Shown: positions 8,381 to 17,881, numbered from the stretch's first letter. The stretch is DNA of 64,000 bases from Priestia iocasae (GCF_016909075.1 NZ_JAFBFC010000004.1:186001-250000), one strand, 5' to 3'. Numbers and translations: made by a program. Notes: generated from the sequence alone by a model not told the origin.

Positions 8381-9553
8381 TCATTCATTCATATTTACAA
8401 CACTCTTTACAGAAGAAGTACGGGTAGACACAATAATCGATAGTAATGCACCTAAAATGAGAATCGAACCAGCCCAACTATTGTACATAACAGAACCGTT
8501 ATGAATCACAATCCCGCCAATATAAGAACCTAAAGCTATACCTAAGTGGCTGATGGATGAATTTGTGCTAATTAAAATGTCCGACGTATTTGGAGCACTC
8601 TGAATAATATAGTTATTCAAAGCAGGAGAGATCGCCCAACTTAAGGAACTCCAAACAATCATGATCAATAAAAATAAAATAAATGGAAGTTTTACTCCAA
8701 ATGGAATGGACACCATCGTAATGAAGAACATAGAAATCATAACCGTAATCGCTAACTGTGGTGTCCATTTGTCAGCAGCCCACCCGCCAATTCCACCACC
8801 AATAACAGCAGCAACACCAAAAATAGCGTACACAATTGTGATGGTCGTTGAATGTAATCCTAATGTTGTTTTTAAAAAAGGAGTAAAGTACGCATACAGC
8901 GTTAAATGACCAGCTAATAAGAAAAAGGTTGTGAGATGAATAGCAATCATCTTTGAATCTTTTAATGCTTGAAATTGTTTTTTTAACGGAACGACTGGAG
9001 CAGGTGCTAATCGTTCCATCATGATGATAACCGCGATTAAAATCAAACCCGTTAAAACCGCAATCATGATGAAGACTTCTCGCCAACCAAACGTATTACC
9101 TATATAAATACCCATCGGAATACCGAGAACGAGGGAAGCACTAATTCCCATAAAGACCGTTCCAAGCGCTCGTCCTTGATACTCAGGCTTAACAAGTCGA
9201 GCAGCAAGCGTTGTTGATAACACGATTAGAAATGAGCCGCTTATTGCTCCAAAGACTCGAGAAATTAAAAGCATGGCATACGTCATACTTAATGCGGATA
9301 GAATGTTACTTAGTAAAAAGAAAGCGAGAGTCCATACATATACTTTCTTTCGCTCTACTTTCGCTGTCACATGCAATAAAATCGGAGCCGCAATGGCAAA
9401 TACAATGGAATAAATGGAAATAAGATATCCTGCCTGTGAAATGGTGACGTTAAACGCATTGGCAATAACATCTAAAATTCCTCCTAAAATAAGTTCAACC
9501 GTTCCGACAACAAAGGAAGCGATCGCAAGTATGTACACTTTATTATTCATCAT
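8381..9553 (-). CDS. MFS efflux transporter, DHA1 type, PbuE-like
   Basis: A 390-residue, twelve-helix major facilitator. It has the family's cytoplasmic loop motif between helices 2 and 3 (KVERKKVYVW) and closely follows B. subtilis PbuE, a purine base and nucleoside efflux pump: VVGTVELILGGIL, GHLTLYAYFTPFLK and SWAISPALNNYI. The substrate is inferred only by this likeness. AAAGGAGG lies 5 bases before the first of two adjacent ATGs (9553) and 8 before the second (9550). An upstream in-frame ATG at 9652 lies before this ribosome binding site and was rejected. No purine riboswitch is visible upstream, unlike B. subtilis pbuE. Confidence 0.88.
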   Translation of the reverse strand: MMNNKVYILAIASFVVGTVELILGGILDVIANAFNVTISQAGYLISIYSIVFAIAAPILLHVTAKVERKKVYVWTLAFFLLSNILSALSMTYAMLLISRVFGAISGSFLIVLSTTLAARLVKPEYQGRALGTVFMGISASLVLGIPMGIYIGNTFGWREVFIMIAVLTGLILIAVIIMMERLAPAPVVPLKKQFQALKDSKMIAIHLTTFFLLAGHLTLYAYFTPFLKTTLGLHSTTITIVYAIFGVAAVIGGGIGGWAADKWTPQLAITVMISMFFITMVSIPFGVKLPFILFLLIMIVWSSLSWAISPALNNYIIQSAPNTSDILISTNSSISHLGIALGSYIGGIVIHNGSVMYNSWAGSILILGALLSIIVSTRTSSVKSVVNMNE

Positions 9554-9696
9554 TTTAACCTCCTTTGTGATAGTTACAACTGAGATAGTAACCCATAACC
9601 ATTTGGTTGGCAAGACAATTTTTCTTATTGATAGAAATGATAGCCTTTTCATTTGGAGGGATGTTTTTCCATGTCTCTATTTAAACACATGAACAA

Positions 9697-9850
9697 AGAG
9701 ACTGGGACACAAGGGAGCAAAACAAAAAAGAAGATCTACATACAACATCCCTTGCCTCTTTATCCGTTGTTACTTTGGATTTTTGGGACAAGGGATGTTG
9801 TGGGCTGAGACAAACGGGGGTGTTCTTTGTCATTTTTGTCTCTGGTCCTT
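9697..9850. repeat. intergenic inverted-repeat element
   Basis: The 307-base gap between the MFS gene and the TrmB-type gene holds a perfect 13-base inverted repeat, ACAACATCCCTTG (9742..9754) against CAAGGGATGTTGT (9789..9801). It is flanked by GAGACTGGGACA-like and TTTGTCTC-like ends that also partly pair. The core CAACATCCCTT recurs after brnQ at 39751. This looks like a small dispersed intergenic repeat or part of a terminator region. Confidence 0.5.
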
Positions 9851-9860
9851 CATTATGGTT

Positions 9861-10619
9861 TTAATATCGTAGTCTTGTTAACAATCGCTTCATTTTGTCA
9901 TCTTGGAGTAATTGTTCTTGATATTTTTCTGTTATGTGAGCAAGCGCTACATCATGATAAAAGAAATCTGTAAAAAATTTCACAAACGGTTGAGATTCTG
10001 TTTTAATGGCTTTCCATTTATTGTTCTCAATTCCTGCAAACAAAATAATTTGTTCATCGACACTAATAAGCTGTGAGGGCTCTAACTTTTTATGATCTTG
10101 ATGAGGATGTAGAGAGTGAAGGTTTTTGAGTGACGTATGAAGCTTTCCAATTATGAGTACTTCTACATCTATCCCTTCTTTTTCTTTTTGTTCCAAGAGA
10201 GGAAGGAACCGTTCTAATTCTTCATTCCAAGCAGATAAAATAATGGACTGCTTGGCATCAAGGATAAGTGTTTCAACCTCAGAGATAATGGATTGATAGT
10301 CCTTTAATGTCCAAATATGATCATCGGTTGTCACTTTTCTAGGTGTAAATGTTTTAAGTTCTTGAATATCTTGCTTAAAAGTAGCCGTTAGCTTTTGGAT
10401 AATGGTCTCAAGAGGTACAGCTAAATATAACTTCTTCTTTCCTGAAATCGTTGTTAATACCATTCCTTTATCGCTCATTTTATTTAATACTTCATAAATT
10501 TTTGCTTTTGGAACATTTGATGAATGAACAATAGAAGTTGTATCAAGCGGAGTGTTGCTTGATAGTAGTGCTTCGTACACTTGACTTTCATATTGTGAAA
10601 AACCAAATTTTTGTAGCAT
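9861..10619 (-). CDS. TrmB-family transcriptional regulator
   Basis: A 252-residue regulator. Residues 1 to about 70 form the TrmB winged helix (FGFSQYESQVYEALL, then the recognition part NVPKAKIYEVLNKM), followed by a coiled segment and a C-terminal effector domain with IILSAWNEEL and VDVEVLIIGK-type strands. TrmB proteins often sense sugars and control sugar uptake. The start is fixed by AAGGAGG six bases upstream. It diverges from the yihY gene with about 125 bases between starts. Its target is not evident from the neighbours. Confidence 0.87.
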   Translation of the reverse strand: MLQKFGFSQYESQVYEALLSSNTPLDTTSIVHSSNVPKAKIYEVLNKMSDKGMVLTTISGKKKLYLAVPLETIIQKLTATFKQDIQELKTFTPRKVTTDDHIWTLKDYQSIISEVETLILDAKQSIILSAWNEELERFLPLLEQKEKEGIDVEVLIIGKLHTSLKNLHSLHPHQDHKKLEPSQLISVDEQIILFAGIENNKWKAIKTESQPFVKFFTDFFYHDVALAHITEKYQEQLLQDDKMKRLLTRLRY

Positions 10620-10745
10620 GTTTCCTCCTTAAAAAATCTCAGTTTCAATTCAATGTTTAAAATACTGTCCGTTGTATATATATAGTTATTATAACACGGT
10701 CAAATTAGAGTTGTTTGTAAAAGGAGACGATGAATCATTCGAATT

Positions 10746-11549
10746 GTGAAAACGATTGGGCGCCGCTTTTTTTTAGAGCGCTTTTTTGATCAAGCTGCTC
10801 AAATGGCTTACTACTTTTTATTATCTTTTGTGCCATTTTTAATTTTTCTATTTTCATTATTAAGCTTTTTGCCAGTGGATTCAATACAAGTGTTGACCAT
10901 TATTGAGCCATTTGCGCCAAAAAGTGCTTATCGACTTATCGAAAGCTCTATTGGTTCTATTTTAAATCAAGAAGGAAAAACGGTCTTGTCATTCAGTTTA
11001 CTTGCAACGTTTTGGTTAGCTTCAATGGCCATTCAGTCATTAGTTAGATCAATGAACGATGCGTATCAAATCAAAAGGAGTAAACCATTTTTCCATATTC
11101 TCCTAAATGATCTGATTTTAACATTTGGTTTAATGGTTATTGTTGCTCTCTCATTATTTGTACCAATTGGAGAGGAGATCGTTCGCCACTTTGTGATGAA
11201 TGAAATTGATCTTTCTTCATCATGGTACAAAACATGGTTTATTGTAAAGTGGGGAATTGGAACGTTGTTTTTATTACTATTTTTTATGCTGTTATACATG
11301 CTTGTACCAAGTGCTATTTTAAAGTGGAGAGAAGTCATTCCAGGTGCATTATTTGCAACATTAGGATGGCAAGCCATTTCAACAGGCTTTGCTTATTATG
11401 TTCAATTTGGAAGTTACTCTCAAATCTATGGTCAGCTTGGGAGCATTATTATTTTAATGATTTGGTTTTATTTAACAGCTTCTGTTCTATTAATTGGTGG
11501 TTTGCTAAATGCAAGCGTATATGTTGAACGGCACCGCAACAGTCGTTGA
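10746..11549 (+). CDS. YihY/BrkB family inner-membrane protein
   Basis: A membrane protein of about 267 residues with six predicted helices and the YihY/UPF0761 hallmarks: AAQMAYYFLLSFVPFLIFLFSLL, the RSMNDAYQI segment and YAYYVQFGSYSQIYGQLG near the end. The old name ribonuclease BN is not supported for this family; transport or envelope roles are more likely. The start is uncertain: the strong AAGGAG at 10721 is 19 bases before the annotated GTG. ATC at 10734 and ATT at 10737 are in frame at normal spacing, so a rare start giving an N-terminal IRIVKTIG is possible. Confidence 0.85.
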   Translation: MKTIGRRFFLERFFDQAAQMAYYFLLSFVPFLIFLFSLLSFLPVDSIQVLTIIEPFAPKSAYRLIESSIGSILNQEGKTVLSFSLLATFWLASMAIQSLVRSMNDAYQIKRSKPFFHILLNDLILTFGLMVIVALSLFVPIGEEIVRHFVMNEIDLSSSWYKTWFIVKWGIGTLFLLLFFMLLYMLVPSAILKWREVIPGALFATLGWQAISTGFAYYVQFGSYSQIYGQLGSIIILMIWFYLTASVLLIGGLLNASVYVERHRNSR

Positions 11550-11661
11550 AATGGGTATGAATTCACTAAAAAGTAGATCGATTATTTAGAGATAGTAGGA
11601 GGAACATTTGTTCTTTTTTTGTTATAATAGAAGGCATAACCACTTTTTAGGGGGAGTTCAT

Positions 11662-12369
11662 ATGAATCTTGAACAATTGATGAAAGAATTAGAGGCGTTA
11701 GGATCAGAACAGACACGTAAAACGTATTACCGCCATGGAGCACGAGATCCACTTTTTGGGATAAGAATCGGGGATTTGAAAAAGTTTGTAAAAGTTGTGA
11801 AAAAAGATCAAGATTTAGGGATGGCTTTGTATAACACCGATAATCATGATGCCATGTATTTAGCAGGGCTTTCAATTAATCCTAAAAATATGTCTAAAGA
11901 GCAATTGCAAGAATGGGTGGAAAAAGCGTATTGGTACATGTTGTCTGAATATACGGTTGCCTCTGTTGCTGCTGAGAGTCCGTATGCATTAGAATTGGCA
12001 AGAGAATGGATGCAATCGGATGTGGAAACAATTGCGACTGCTGGATGGAGTACATATTCAAATTATCTATCGATTGCAGATGATGAAGAGCTCAATCTTG
12101 ATGAAGTTGGCTTGTTACTCCGTGAAATAGGAGAGACCATTCACCATGCACCTAATCGCGTTCGTTATACAATGAATCAATTTGTCATCTGTGTGGGGAC
12201 GTATGTTAAGCCGTTAGTCGAGGAAGCGAAAGACACCGCAAAAAGAATTGGAAAAGTAAGTGTGAACATGGGCGATACAGCTTGTAAAGTACCTTTGGCT
12301 ACATCGTATATTCAAAAAGTAGAAGAACGAAGCAAAGTGGGTGTTAAAAAGAAAACAACTCGTTGTTAA
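11662..12369 (+). CDS. DNA alkylation repair protein (AlkD-like HEAT repeat family)
   Basis: A 235-residue helical protein matching the bacterial DNA alkylation repair family (TYYRHGARDPLFGIRIGDLKK at the N-terminus, later VRYTMNQFVICVGTYV and MGDTACKVPLA). These HEAT-repeat proteins bind alkylated DNA; AlkD removes bulky 3- and 7-alkylpurines. The close AlkD subgroup uses Trp and Asp residues around the lesion, and I cannot confirm all of them here. It could be one of the divergent relatives without proven glycosylase activity. AGGGGGA six bases before the ATG at 11662 sets the start, so the open frame reaching back to 11608 is not coding. TATAAT is visible at 11623. Confidence 0.82.
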   Translation: MNLEQLMKELEALGSEQTRKTYYRHGARDPLFGIRIGDLKKFVKVVKKDQDLGMALYNTDNHDAMYLAGLSINPKNMSKEQLQEWVEKAYWYMLSEYTVASVAAESPYALELAREWMQSDVETIATAGWSTYSNYLSIADDEELNLDEVGLLLREIGETIHHAPNRVRYTMNQFVICVGTYVKPLVEEAKDTAKRIGKVSVNMGDTACKVPLATSYIQKVEERSKVGVKKKTTRC

Positions 12370-12466
12370 CGCTCGTTTCATTCCTTTTGGGTGAGCAATA
12401 TAGTGTTCACCACGAGAAAGACTATGCTAAACTAAGACATATTTGGAAAATGAATGAGGTGTAACA

Positions 12467-13186
12467 ATGAAAATTGAAGTATGGTCTGACTATGCGTGTC
12501 CGTTTTGCTACATTGGAAAACGTCGATTAGAAGAAGCGCTGGCTCAGTTTCCGCATAAAGAAAAGGTAGAAGTAGAGTTTAAAGCGTTTGAATTAGATCC
12601 TTATGCAGCACGCGATACAGAATTTACAATTCATGAGCTTTTAGCAAAAAAATATGGTACATCTGTTGAGCAAGCGAAGAGCATGAGTGAAGGTGTTGGA
12701 GCTCAAGCTGCAACCGTTGGACTAGATTTTAAATTTGATACAATGATTCCAACAAATACCTTAGATGCACATCGTCTTGCAAAGTTCTCTGCAGCAAAAG
12801 GAAAAGAAAAAGAGATGACAGAGCGTTTGTTAAGTGCTTATTTCGTTGAGTCTAAGCATCTTGGTGATCATGAAACATTGACTCAATTAGCAGTGGAAGT
12901 AGGGCTTGATGAAACAGAAGTAAGAGCATTTCTAAATAGTGATACGTTTACAGAAGAGGTGCGAATTGATGAAGGTGAAGCACAGTCCATTGGGGTTCAA
13001 GGTGTTCCATTCTTTGTAGTAAATCAGAAATATGCAATCTCAGGTGCACAGCCAACAAATGTGTTTGCAGGTGCGCTTCAAAAGGTTTGGGAAGAAGAGC
13101 ATGGTCGTTCTGTATTACAGCCGTTAGGCACAGAACAAGGAGCTGCATGTACGGACAGCTCTTGTGATATGCCAGATTCTAAATAA
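12467..13186 (+). CDS. DsbA-family oxidoreductase, FrnE type
   Basis: A 239-residue thioredoxin-fold protein with the helical insertion of the DsbA family. The CPFC motif is at Cys11-Cys14 in WSDYACPFCYIGK, and the cis-Pro loop is VQGVPFF. There is no signal peptide, so it acts in the cytosol, like FrnE, which helps in disulfide metabolism and oxidative stress. A second Cys pair near the C-terminus (ACTDSSCD) resembles the extra C-x4-C motif reported as functional in Deinococcus FrnE. Single gene with GAGGTG upstream and a very strong terminator downstream. Confidence 0.9.
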   Translation: MKIEVWSDYACPFCYIGKRRLEEALAQFPHKEKVEVEFKAFELDPYAARDTEFTIHELLAKKYGTSVEQAKSMSEGVGAQAATVGLDFKFDTMIPTNTLDAHRLAKFSAAKGKEKEMTERLLSAYFVESKHLGDHETLTQLAVEVGLDETEVRAFLNSDTFTEEVRIDEGEAQSIGVQGVPFFVVNQKYAISGAQPTNVFAGALQKVWEEEHGRSVLQPLGTEQGAACTDSSCDMPDSK

Positions 13187-13194
13187 AAATGTAG

Positions 13195-13243
13195 CCATGA
13201 ATGACATCTTTCTTTAAAGGAAGATGTCATTCATGGTTTTTTT
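13195..13243 (+). terminator. strong terminator of the FrnE-like gene
   Basis: An 18-base near-perfect stem (CCATGAATGACATCTTTC against GGAAGATGTCATTCATGG) with a 6-base loop and seven T residues. Confidence 0.92.
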
Positions 13244-13462
13244 ATGCTTTTTTTTCTGAAGAAACCATTTATCTCAACTATTCTTTATGACTAATTCATT
13301 AGAATAGATACCCTTTTTATGGGAAAAAACCATGAAAAATTTCCTGTTTTTGATAAAATTTTCTTTATTTACAAAAAATTAAAATTTCATACATAAATTT
13401 ACGTTATGATGAAGTCGAAAGAAGTCATAAAGACAGGTTTCTTTAAAAAGGAGGAATAAAAA

Positions 13463-14629
13463 ATGCTAAGAAGTAAAAAGTTTTTATCAGTTTTACTTGC
13501 GTTAAGTTTACTTTTACCGTTATTGCCAAGTTCATTTGTGCAAGCGGTAACGGGAAGTGGCACTGTTTCTTCGCCATACACCGTATCTCAAGCCAATGCC
13601 AACCAAAATGGCTCAACCAAAACAGTTCAAGGGTACATTGTTGGACAACCTACGGATACTTCAACCGTTGTAACGAGTAATTATCCAAATGATTATGCAC
13701 TTGCCTTAGCAGACAGCCCAACAGAAACAAATGTAGCAAACATGATTTACGTACAAATTCCGTCGTCTTATCGTAGTCAATATGGTTTGCAAACCAACCC
13801 TTCATTGAAAGGGACTCAAATTAAAGTAACGGGCCAGTTAACAGCTTATTTTTCGCATAGCGGAATAAAAAATGGTACATATTTTGAAAAAGTGTCAGGA
13901 ACAACGAATCCAACTGAACCAACACCACCGCCAACTTCATATGATGAGACTTATTATAGTAGCGCAGCAGGAAAGACAGGAACAGCGTTAAAGTCTGCTC
14001 TACACAATATTATTGATGACCATACAACTTTATCTTATGACCAAGTATGGGAAGCACTTAGAAACACAGACGAAGACCCAAACAATAAAAGTAATGTTGT
14101 ATTGCTATATACAGGTCGTTCACAAAGTAAATTCACGAACGGTGGAAATGTAAACGATTGGAATCGTGAACATGTATGGGCAAAATCACACGGAGATTTC
14201 GGTACAACGCGTGGAGCTGGAACGGACCTTCATCATCTTCGCCCAACAGATGTATCAGTGAACAGTTCACGCAGTAATTTAGATTTTGACAATGGAGGTA
14301 CACAGCACTCTGAAGCGTTAGGGAACTATTACGATGGAGATTCATGGGAGCCTCGCGATGAAGTAAAAGGTGATGTGGCGCGTATGTTATTTTATATGGC
14401 TGTTCGATATGAGGGAGATAATGGTGAATTAAATCTGGAATTAAACAACTATGTAAATAACGGAACTGCTCCATATCATGGGAAATTATCCGTTTTACTA
14501 GAATGGCATCGTCAAGATCCAGTTGATAACTTTGAACGACGTCGTAACGATATTATCTATAGTAACTATCAATATAATCGCAATCCATTCATTGATCATC
14601 CAGAGTGGGTCGAAGCAATTTGGAATTAA
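13463..14629 (+). CDS. secreted endonuclease I-family nuclease with N-terminal OB-like domain
   Basis: A 388-residue exported nuclease. A classic signal peptide (residues 1 to about 28, cleavage after FVQA) is followed by an OB-fold-like domain (about 30-150; TVSQANANQNGSTKTVQGYI, IPSSYRSQYGL), a Pro/Thr linker (NPTEPTPPPTS), and an endonuclease I domain (about 170-388). The catalytic His-metal block is NREHVWAKSHGDFG near residue 234, followed by DLHHLRPTD and NRNPFIDHPEW. The relative Bsn/YurI of B. subtilis is an extracellular ribonuclease; the added OB-like domain resembles that of the nuclease YhcR. AAAGGAGG lies just upstream of the ATG. Confidence 0.93.
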   Translation: MLRSKKFLSVLLALSLLLPLLPSSFVQAVTGSGTVSSPYTVSQANANQNGSTKTVQGYIVGQPTDTSTVVTSNYPNDYALALADSPTETNVANMIYVQIPSSYRSQYGLQTNPSLKGTQIKVTGQLTAYFSHSGIKNGTYFEKVSGTTNPTEPTPPPTSYDETYYSSAAGKTGTALKSALHNIIDDHTTLSYDQVWEALRNTDEDPNNKSNVVLLYTGRSQSKFTNGGNVNDWNREHVWAKSHGDFGTTRGAGTDLHHLRPTDVSVNSSRSNLDFDNGGTQHSEALGNYYDGDSWEPRDEVKGDVARMLFYMAVRYEGDNGELNLELNNYVNNGTAPYHGKLSVLLEWHRQDPVDNFERRRNDIIYSNYQYNRNPFIDHPEWVEAIWN

Positions 14630-14640
14630 AGATAAGAATG

Positions 14641-14678
14641 CTATCTTAAAGAGAGCGATATGCCTCTCTTTAAGATAG
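14641..14678 (+). terminator. hairpin after the secreted nuclease gene
   Basis: Perfect 15-base stem (CTATCTTAAAGAGAG against CTCTCTTTAAGATAG) with an 8-base loop. The T tract is weak, so it may also protect the 3' end of the mRNA. Confidence 0.75.
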
Positions 14679-14815
14679 TTAGATAAATAGAAAAAATATC
14701 CAAATAAAACTTGTTTCCTCTTTTATCATCCGTTACTATAATAATAGACTTTTCCCCTCATTTTTTTTCTCGTCTCACTTCATCCTCACTATAAACCTAC
14801 AAAGGAGTAAATTGA

Positions 14816-15277
14816 ATGACCAATACCTCCACAAAAACAGATGTCCACATTCAAGTAACAAAAGAACAATATTACAACCTTCTTAATTTAATTCATTTAG
14901 GAAATTGGATGGTGAATGCATTGTCCGATACGATTGATGAAGAGCAAATTGCAAAATACGAAGCATTAGAACAAATGCTGTTTTCATATGCTCGTCCTTT
15001 CCTCCAAGATTCTCGTTTCTTCTCTATGAATCCCTTTATTGTTTTTAGTGCCAAGTGCGAAAAAGTCCTTCAAGAAATGATTATGGAATATGATAATGAA
15101 GTTTTTTGGGAAAGTCTTGCGCTTAGCTTAGCCAAGCGAGATGTGATGAATAGTGTTGGGCCAGTGGTAAGAATGAATGATGATCACGTTGCAAGTATCT
15201 TAAAAAAAGAATCTGTCTATCTAGATGAATTTGAAAAGCATGGTGTGAGTCGTTTAGTTATTCATCATAAGGCCTAA
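14816..15277 (+). CDS. hypothetical protein (153 aa, helical)
   Basis: A 153-residue, largely helical and acidic protein with no signal peptide or membrane segment. It is not recognised as a named family. Features visible: an N-terminal KEQYYNLLNLIHLGNWMVNAL helix, an aromatic stretch (SRFFSMNPF), and a C-terminal segment VSRLVIHHKA. AAAGGAG lies at good spacing before the ATG, and a terminator follows, so it is very likely a real gene. It stands alone. Confidence 0.75.
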   Translation: MTNTSTKTDVHIQVTKEQYYNLLNLIHLGNWMVNALSDTIDEEQIAKYEALEQMLFSYARPFLQDSRFFSMNPFIVFSAKCEKVLQEMIMEYDNEVFWESLALSLAKRDVMNSVGPVVRMNDDHVASILKKESVYLDEFEKHGVSRLVIHHKA

Positions 15278-15300
15278 ATAAAGAGGGGAAAAGTAATAAA

Positions 15301-15348
15301 AAAGGGTGATTCACTTAGAGAAGGTGTTTGCTCTCGTGAATCCCCTTT
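15301..15348. terminator. bidirectional terminator
   Basis: AAAGGGTGATTCAC pairs with GTGAATCCCCTTT around a 21-base loop, between two convergent genes. Confidence 0.75.
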
Positions 15349-15351
15349 ATT

Positions 15352-16575
15352 TTATTTATCTATATACTGTACACTTCTTTTAATTGGCTGAATGGACCCA
15401 TATGTCATCATTCTCCATAACCATTCAAAGGGGCCAAATTGATACACTTGAAGCCACTTATAGCTAATGAAAAGCTGCAACCCATAAATAACAAAACAGA
15501 GCAAGGTACCCATAGTAAGGCTCATTTGACCGTACAAATTAAAACCGAGGAATAAAATGACACATATAATCGTTTGAAGTAAGTAGTTTGTTAAAGCCAT
15601 TTGTCCTACATATCCAAGGGGACGCAGTCGCTTTATCCAGACCTCTTTTCGCAGTAATAAAGTTAACGTCGTAATATAAAAAAAGCATAAGCCAATCCCA
15701 CTAATACTTGTAAACAATTGAATAGCAGATCCTTCGTAAACACCAAAGGTTAGTAGATTTGCTTTTGTAGATCCTAATAAAAGAGCAAATAAGATACCGA
15801 TTAAAAACGAGACGAGTTGAACCTTTTTTAAGAGATTTTGATGCTCGTTTATTCGCTCGAAAATACCTATTTTTCCAGCATATAATCCAAATAAAAATAA
15901 AGCTAAAACAGGCATTAAAGTGAAAGGAAGGTTCATTAAAATAAATGGAATTTCCGTTTCTAATCGATACGAAAGCCATTCCTGGTAGCTTGCCTGTTCA
16001 TAAATAGACACATATGTAGCTAATTTTTCATCATAGTTTTCTTGCATACCTGCTTCCATTTCTTGAAGCATTTCTTGAGGTACTAAAAAAGATAAACTGA
16101 TTAATGCATGAAATACAAAGAGAATGCTAAAAGCCCAAATTAAAATCGTTTTTGGCTTTCGTTTATAAAAGAATAAAAGAATAAAACCAGCGATTGCATA
16201 AAGATGTAAAATATCACCCAACCATAAAAAGACAAGGTGAAGCAATCCAAAGATAAGCAACCCTAACAATCGACGACTAAACAAACGATTCATCCTGAAT
16301 TTTTTTTGTTCAGCGCGACTCATGAACAGATAAAAACCTAAACCAAACAAAAAAGAGAAAATGGTAAAAAACTTCATCTGAATAAACATTTGTAAAAACA
16401 TATCTACCCAATAATCCATTCCTGTATATGACATATGCATACCATTTAGCTGTACTTTAAAATCGGGTGAGTGAAATGCAGGCATATTCACAAGAAAGAT
16501 ACCAAAAAGTGCAAATCCTCGAATCACATCGATTGTGACAATCCTTTCTTTTATAGAAATGGGTGATGACTTCAT
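15352..16575 (-). CDS. DUF418 family membrane protein (YeiB-like)
   Basis: A 407-residue polytopic protein with about ten helices. The start RIVTIDVIRGFALFGIFLVN is the hallmark of the DUF418/YeiB family, which is related to acyltransferase 3-type membrane proteins. The C-terminal DUF418 block includes PLGYVGQMALTNYLLQT and the ending FGPFEWLWRMMTYG. The function of this family is not established. GAGGAG seven bases before the ATG at 16575 decides the start; the open frame extends 17 codons farther but lacks a ribosome binding site. Single gene. Confidence 0.9.
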   Translation of the reverse strand: MKSSPISIKERIVTIDVIRGFALFGIFLVNMPAFHSPDFKVQLNGMHMSYTGMDYWVDMFLQMFIQMKFFTIFSFLFGLGFYLFMSRAEQKKFRMNRLFSRRLLGLLIFGLLHLVFLWLGDILHLYAIAGFILLFFYKRKPKTILIWAFSILFVFHALISLSFLVPQEMLQEMEAGMQENYDEKLATYVSIYEQASYQEWLSYRLETEIPFILMNLPFTLMPVLALFLFGLYAGKIGIFERINEHQNLLKKVQLVSFLIGILFALLLGSTKANLLTFGVYEGSAIQLFTSISGIGLCFFYITTLTLLLRKEVWIKRLRPLGYVGQMALTNYLLQTIICVILFLGFNLYGQMSLTMGTLLCFVIYGLQLFISYKWLQVYQFGPFEWLWRMMTYGSIQPIKRSVQYIDK

Positions 16576-16837
16576 AAAAAATCTCCTCTCTAAGTCTAGT
16601 GTACAACCATTATCCATAAACCACATAATAATCCCATAGCGCTCTCAAAAAGAAAATGCTTCATAAATGGTTATGTAGATAACTTTTCATTTGTTAAAAC
16701 TAGATTTTTTAGATGAATAAATGTCATACATAACGATAATATCATAATTTCTTCCTTAAAATTCCTGTATTTATAAAATATAGATTTTTTTGATTATTTA
16801 TATTAATGTATAGATAACGGTAAAGGAGGAAGATAAC

Positions 16838-17734
16838 ATGAAGACGGCTTTAGTTTTAGGAGGAACTCGTTTTTTTGGTGTGAATTTAGTTGAATCATTG
16901 CTACAAAAAGGTGTAAAGGTAACCATTGGAACACGTGGTGAGACAACAGATTCTTTTGGTGATCGAGTAGATCGTATAAAGCTTGATCGCTTTGATAAGG
17001 CCTCACTCATGGAAGAGACTGTCGGAAGAGCGTGGGATGTTGTCTTTGACCAAATTTGCTATGCTTCTCATGATGCATCTATCGCGATTGACGCTTTTAA
17101 AGATAAAGTCCAACATTATGTGTTCACTTCAACTTTGTCTGTTTATGGCTTTCTTGATCATACTTGCCAAGAAGAGGATTTCGATCCATATACGTATCCT
17201 ATTTCATATGTGAAAAGTGAGAACGTATCGTATCAAGAAGGAAAGCGACAAGCAGAGGCCGTTTTCTTTCAACATGCACCATTCTCGGTAACAGCTGTAC
17301 GTATTCCAATTGTATTAGGTGAGCAAGATTATACAAAAAGGCTTTTGTTTCATGTTGATAAAGTATTACATGAAGAAGGGATTGGACTACCAAATCAAGA
17401 AGCGGAAATGAACTTCATCTCTCAGCAAGAAGCAGGAGCATTTTTGGCTTGGTGTGGTGAGAATCGATTAAATGGTCCTGTAAATGCGTGCGCTAACGAC
17501 TCTATATCACTTCAAGATTTAATTCGTTTAATTGAAGGCGTTGTCGATAAAAAAGCAAAAATAATGACAACCATTACAGATGAAAATGCTTCTCCATACG
17601 GAGTCGAACAATCATGGACAATGAGCAATGAACGAGCAACAGCTTGGGGTTACACGTTTACAAACCTTCAAAGTTGGCTTCCTTCATTAATTCAATATTT
17701 AGCGAAAGAAAAGGAAAATATTAAATTAACGTAA
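16838..17734 (+). CDS. NAD-dependent epimerase/dehydratase family protein (atypical SDR)
   Basis: A 298-residue Rossmann protein. The nucleotide site is GGTRFFG at residues 8-14, the version found in atypical short-chain dehydrogenases close to CSP41 and isoflavone reductase-like proteins. YQEGKRQAE gives the YxxxK pair, and STLSVYG lies before it. Most relatives act on sugar nucleotides or bind RNA; no substrate can be read here. AAAGGAGGAAG precedes the ATG. Single gene closed by a clear hairpin. Confidence 0.85.
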   Translation: MKTALVLGGTRFFGVNLVESLLQKGVKVTIGTRGETTDSFGDRVDRIKLDRFDKASLMEETVGRAWDVVFDQICYASHDASIAIDAFKDKVQHYVFTSTLSVYGFLDHTCQEEDFDPYTYPISYVKSENVSYQEGKRQAEAVFFQHAPFSVTAVRIPIVLGEQDYTKRLLFHVDKVLHEEGIGLPNQEAEMNFISQQEAGAFLAWCGENRLNGPVNACANDSISLQDLIRLIEGVVDKKAKIMTTITDENASPYGVEQSWTMSNERATAWGYTFTNLQSWLPSLIQYLAKEKENIKLT

Positions 17735-17738
17735 CGAA

Positions 17739-17776
17739 ACACACGGGGAATTAGTTAATCCCCATGTGTTTTTTTA
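17739..17776 (+). terminator. terminator of the epimerase-like gene
   Basis: ACACACGGGGA pairs with TCCCCATGTGT (one mismatch), followed by eight T residues. Confidence 0.88.
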
Positions 17777-17881
17777 GATTCAATAATATTATTATGTAAA
17801 CTTATAAACAGATAAATAGGTTCTACGATATATTCAAGGTAAAATAGTGTAAGAAAATATTTAATGAAAGTAGGAATTAAC

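Noticed and set aside
11582-11875. 97-codon minus-strand frame near the AlkD-like gene start
   Set aside because: Overlaps the promoter and N-terminus of the repair gene and has no family match.
13463-14629. Restriction enzyme or toxin reading of the HNH-like motif
   Set aside because: The signal peptide, the OB-like domain and the endonuclease I blocks identify a secreted nuclease; no methylase or immunity gene is adjacent.
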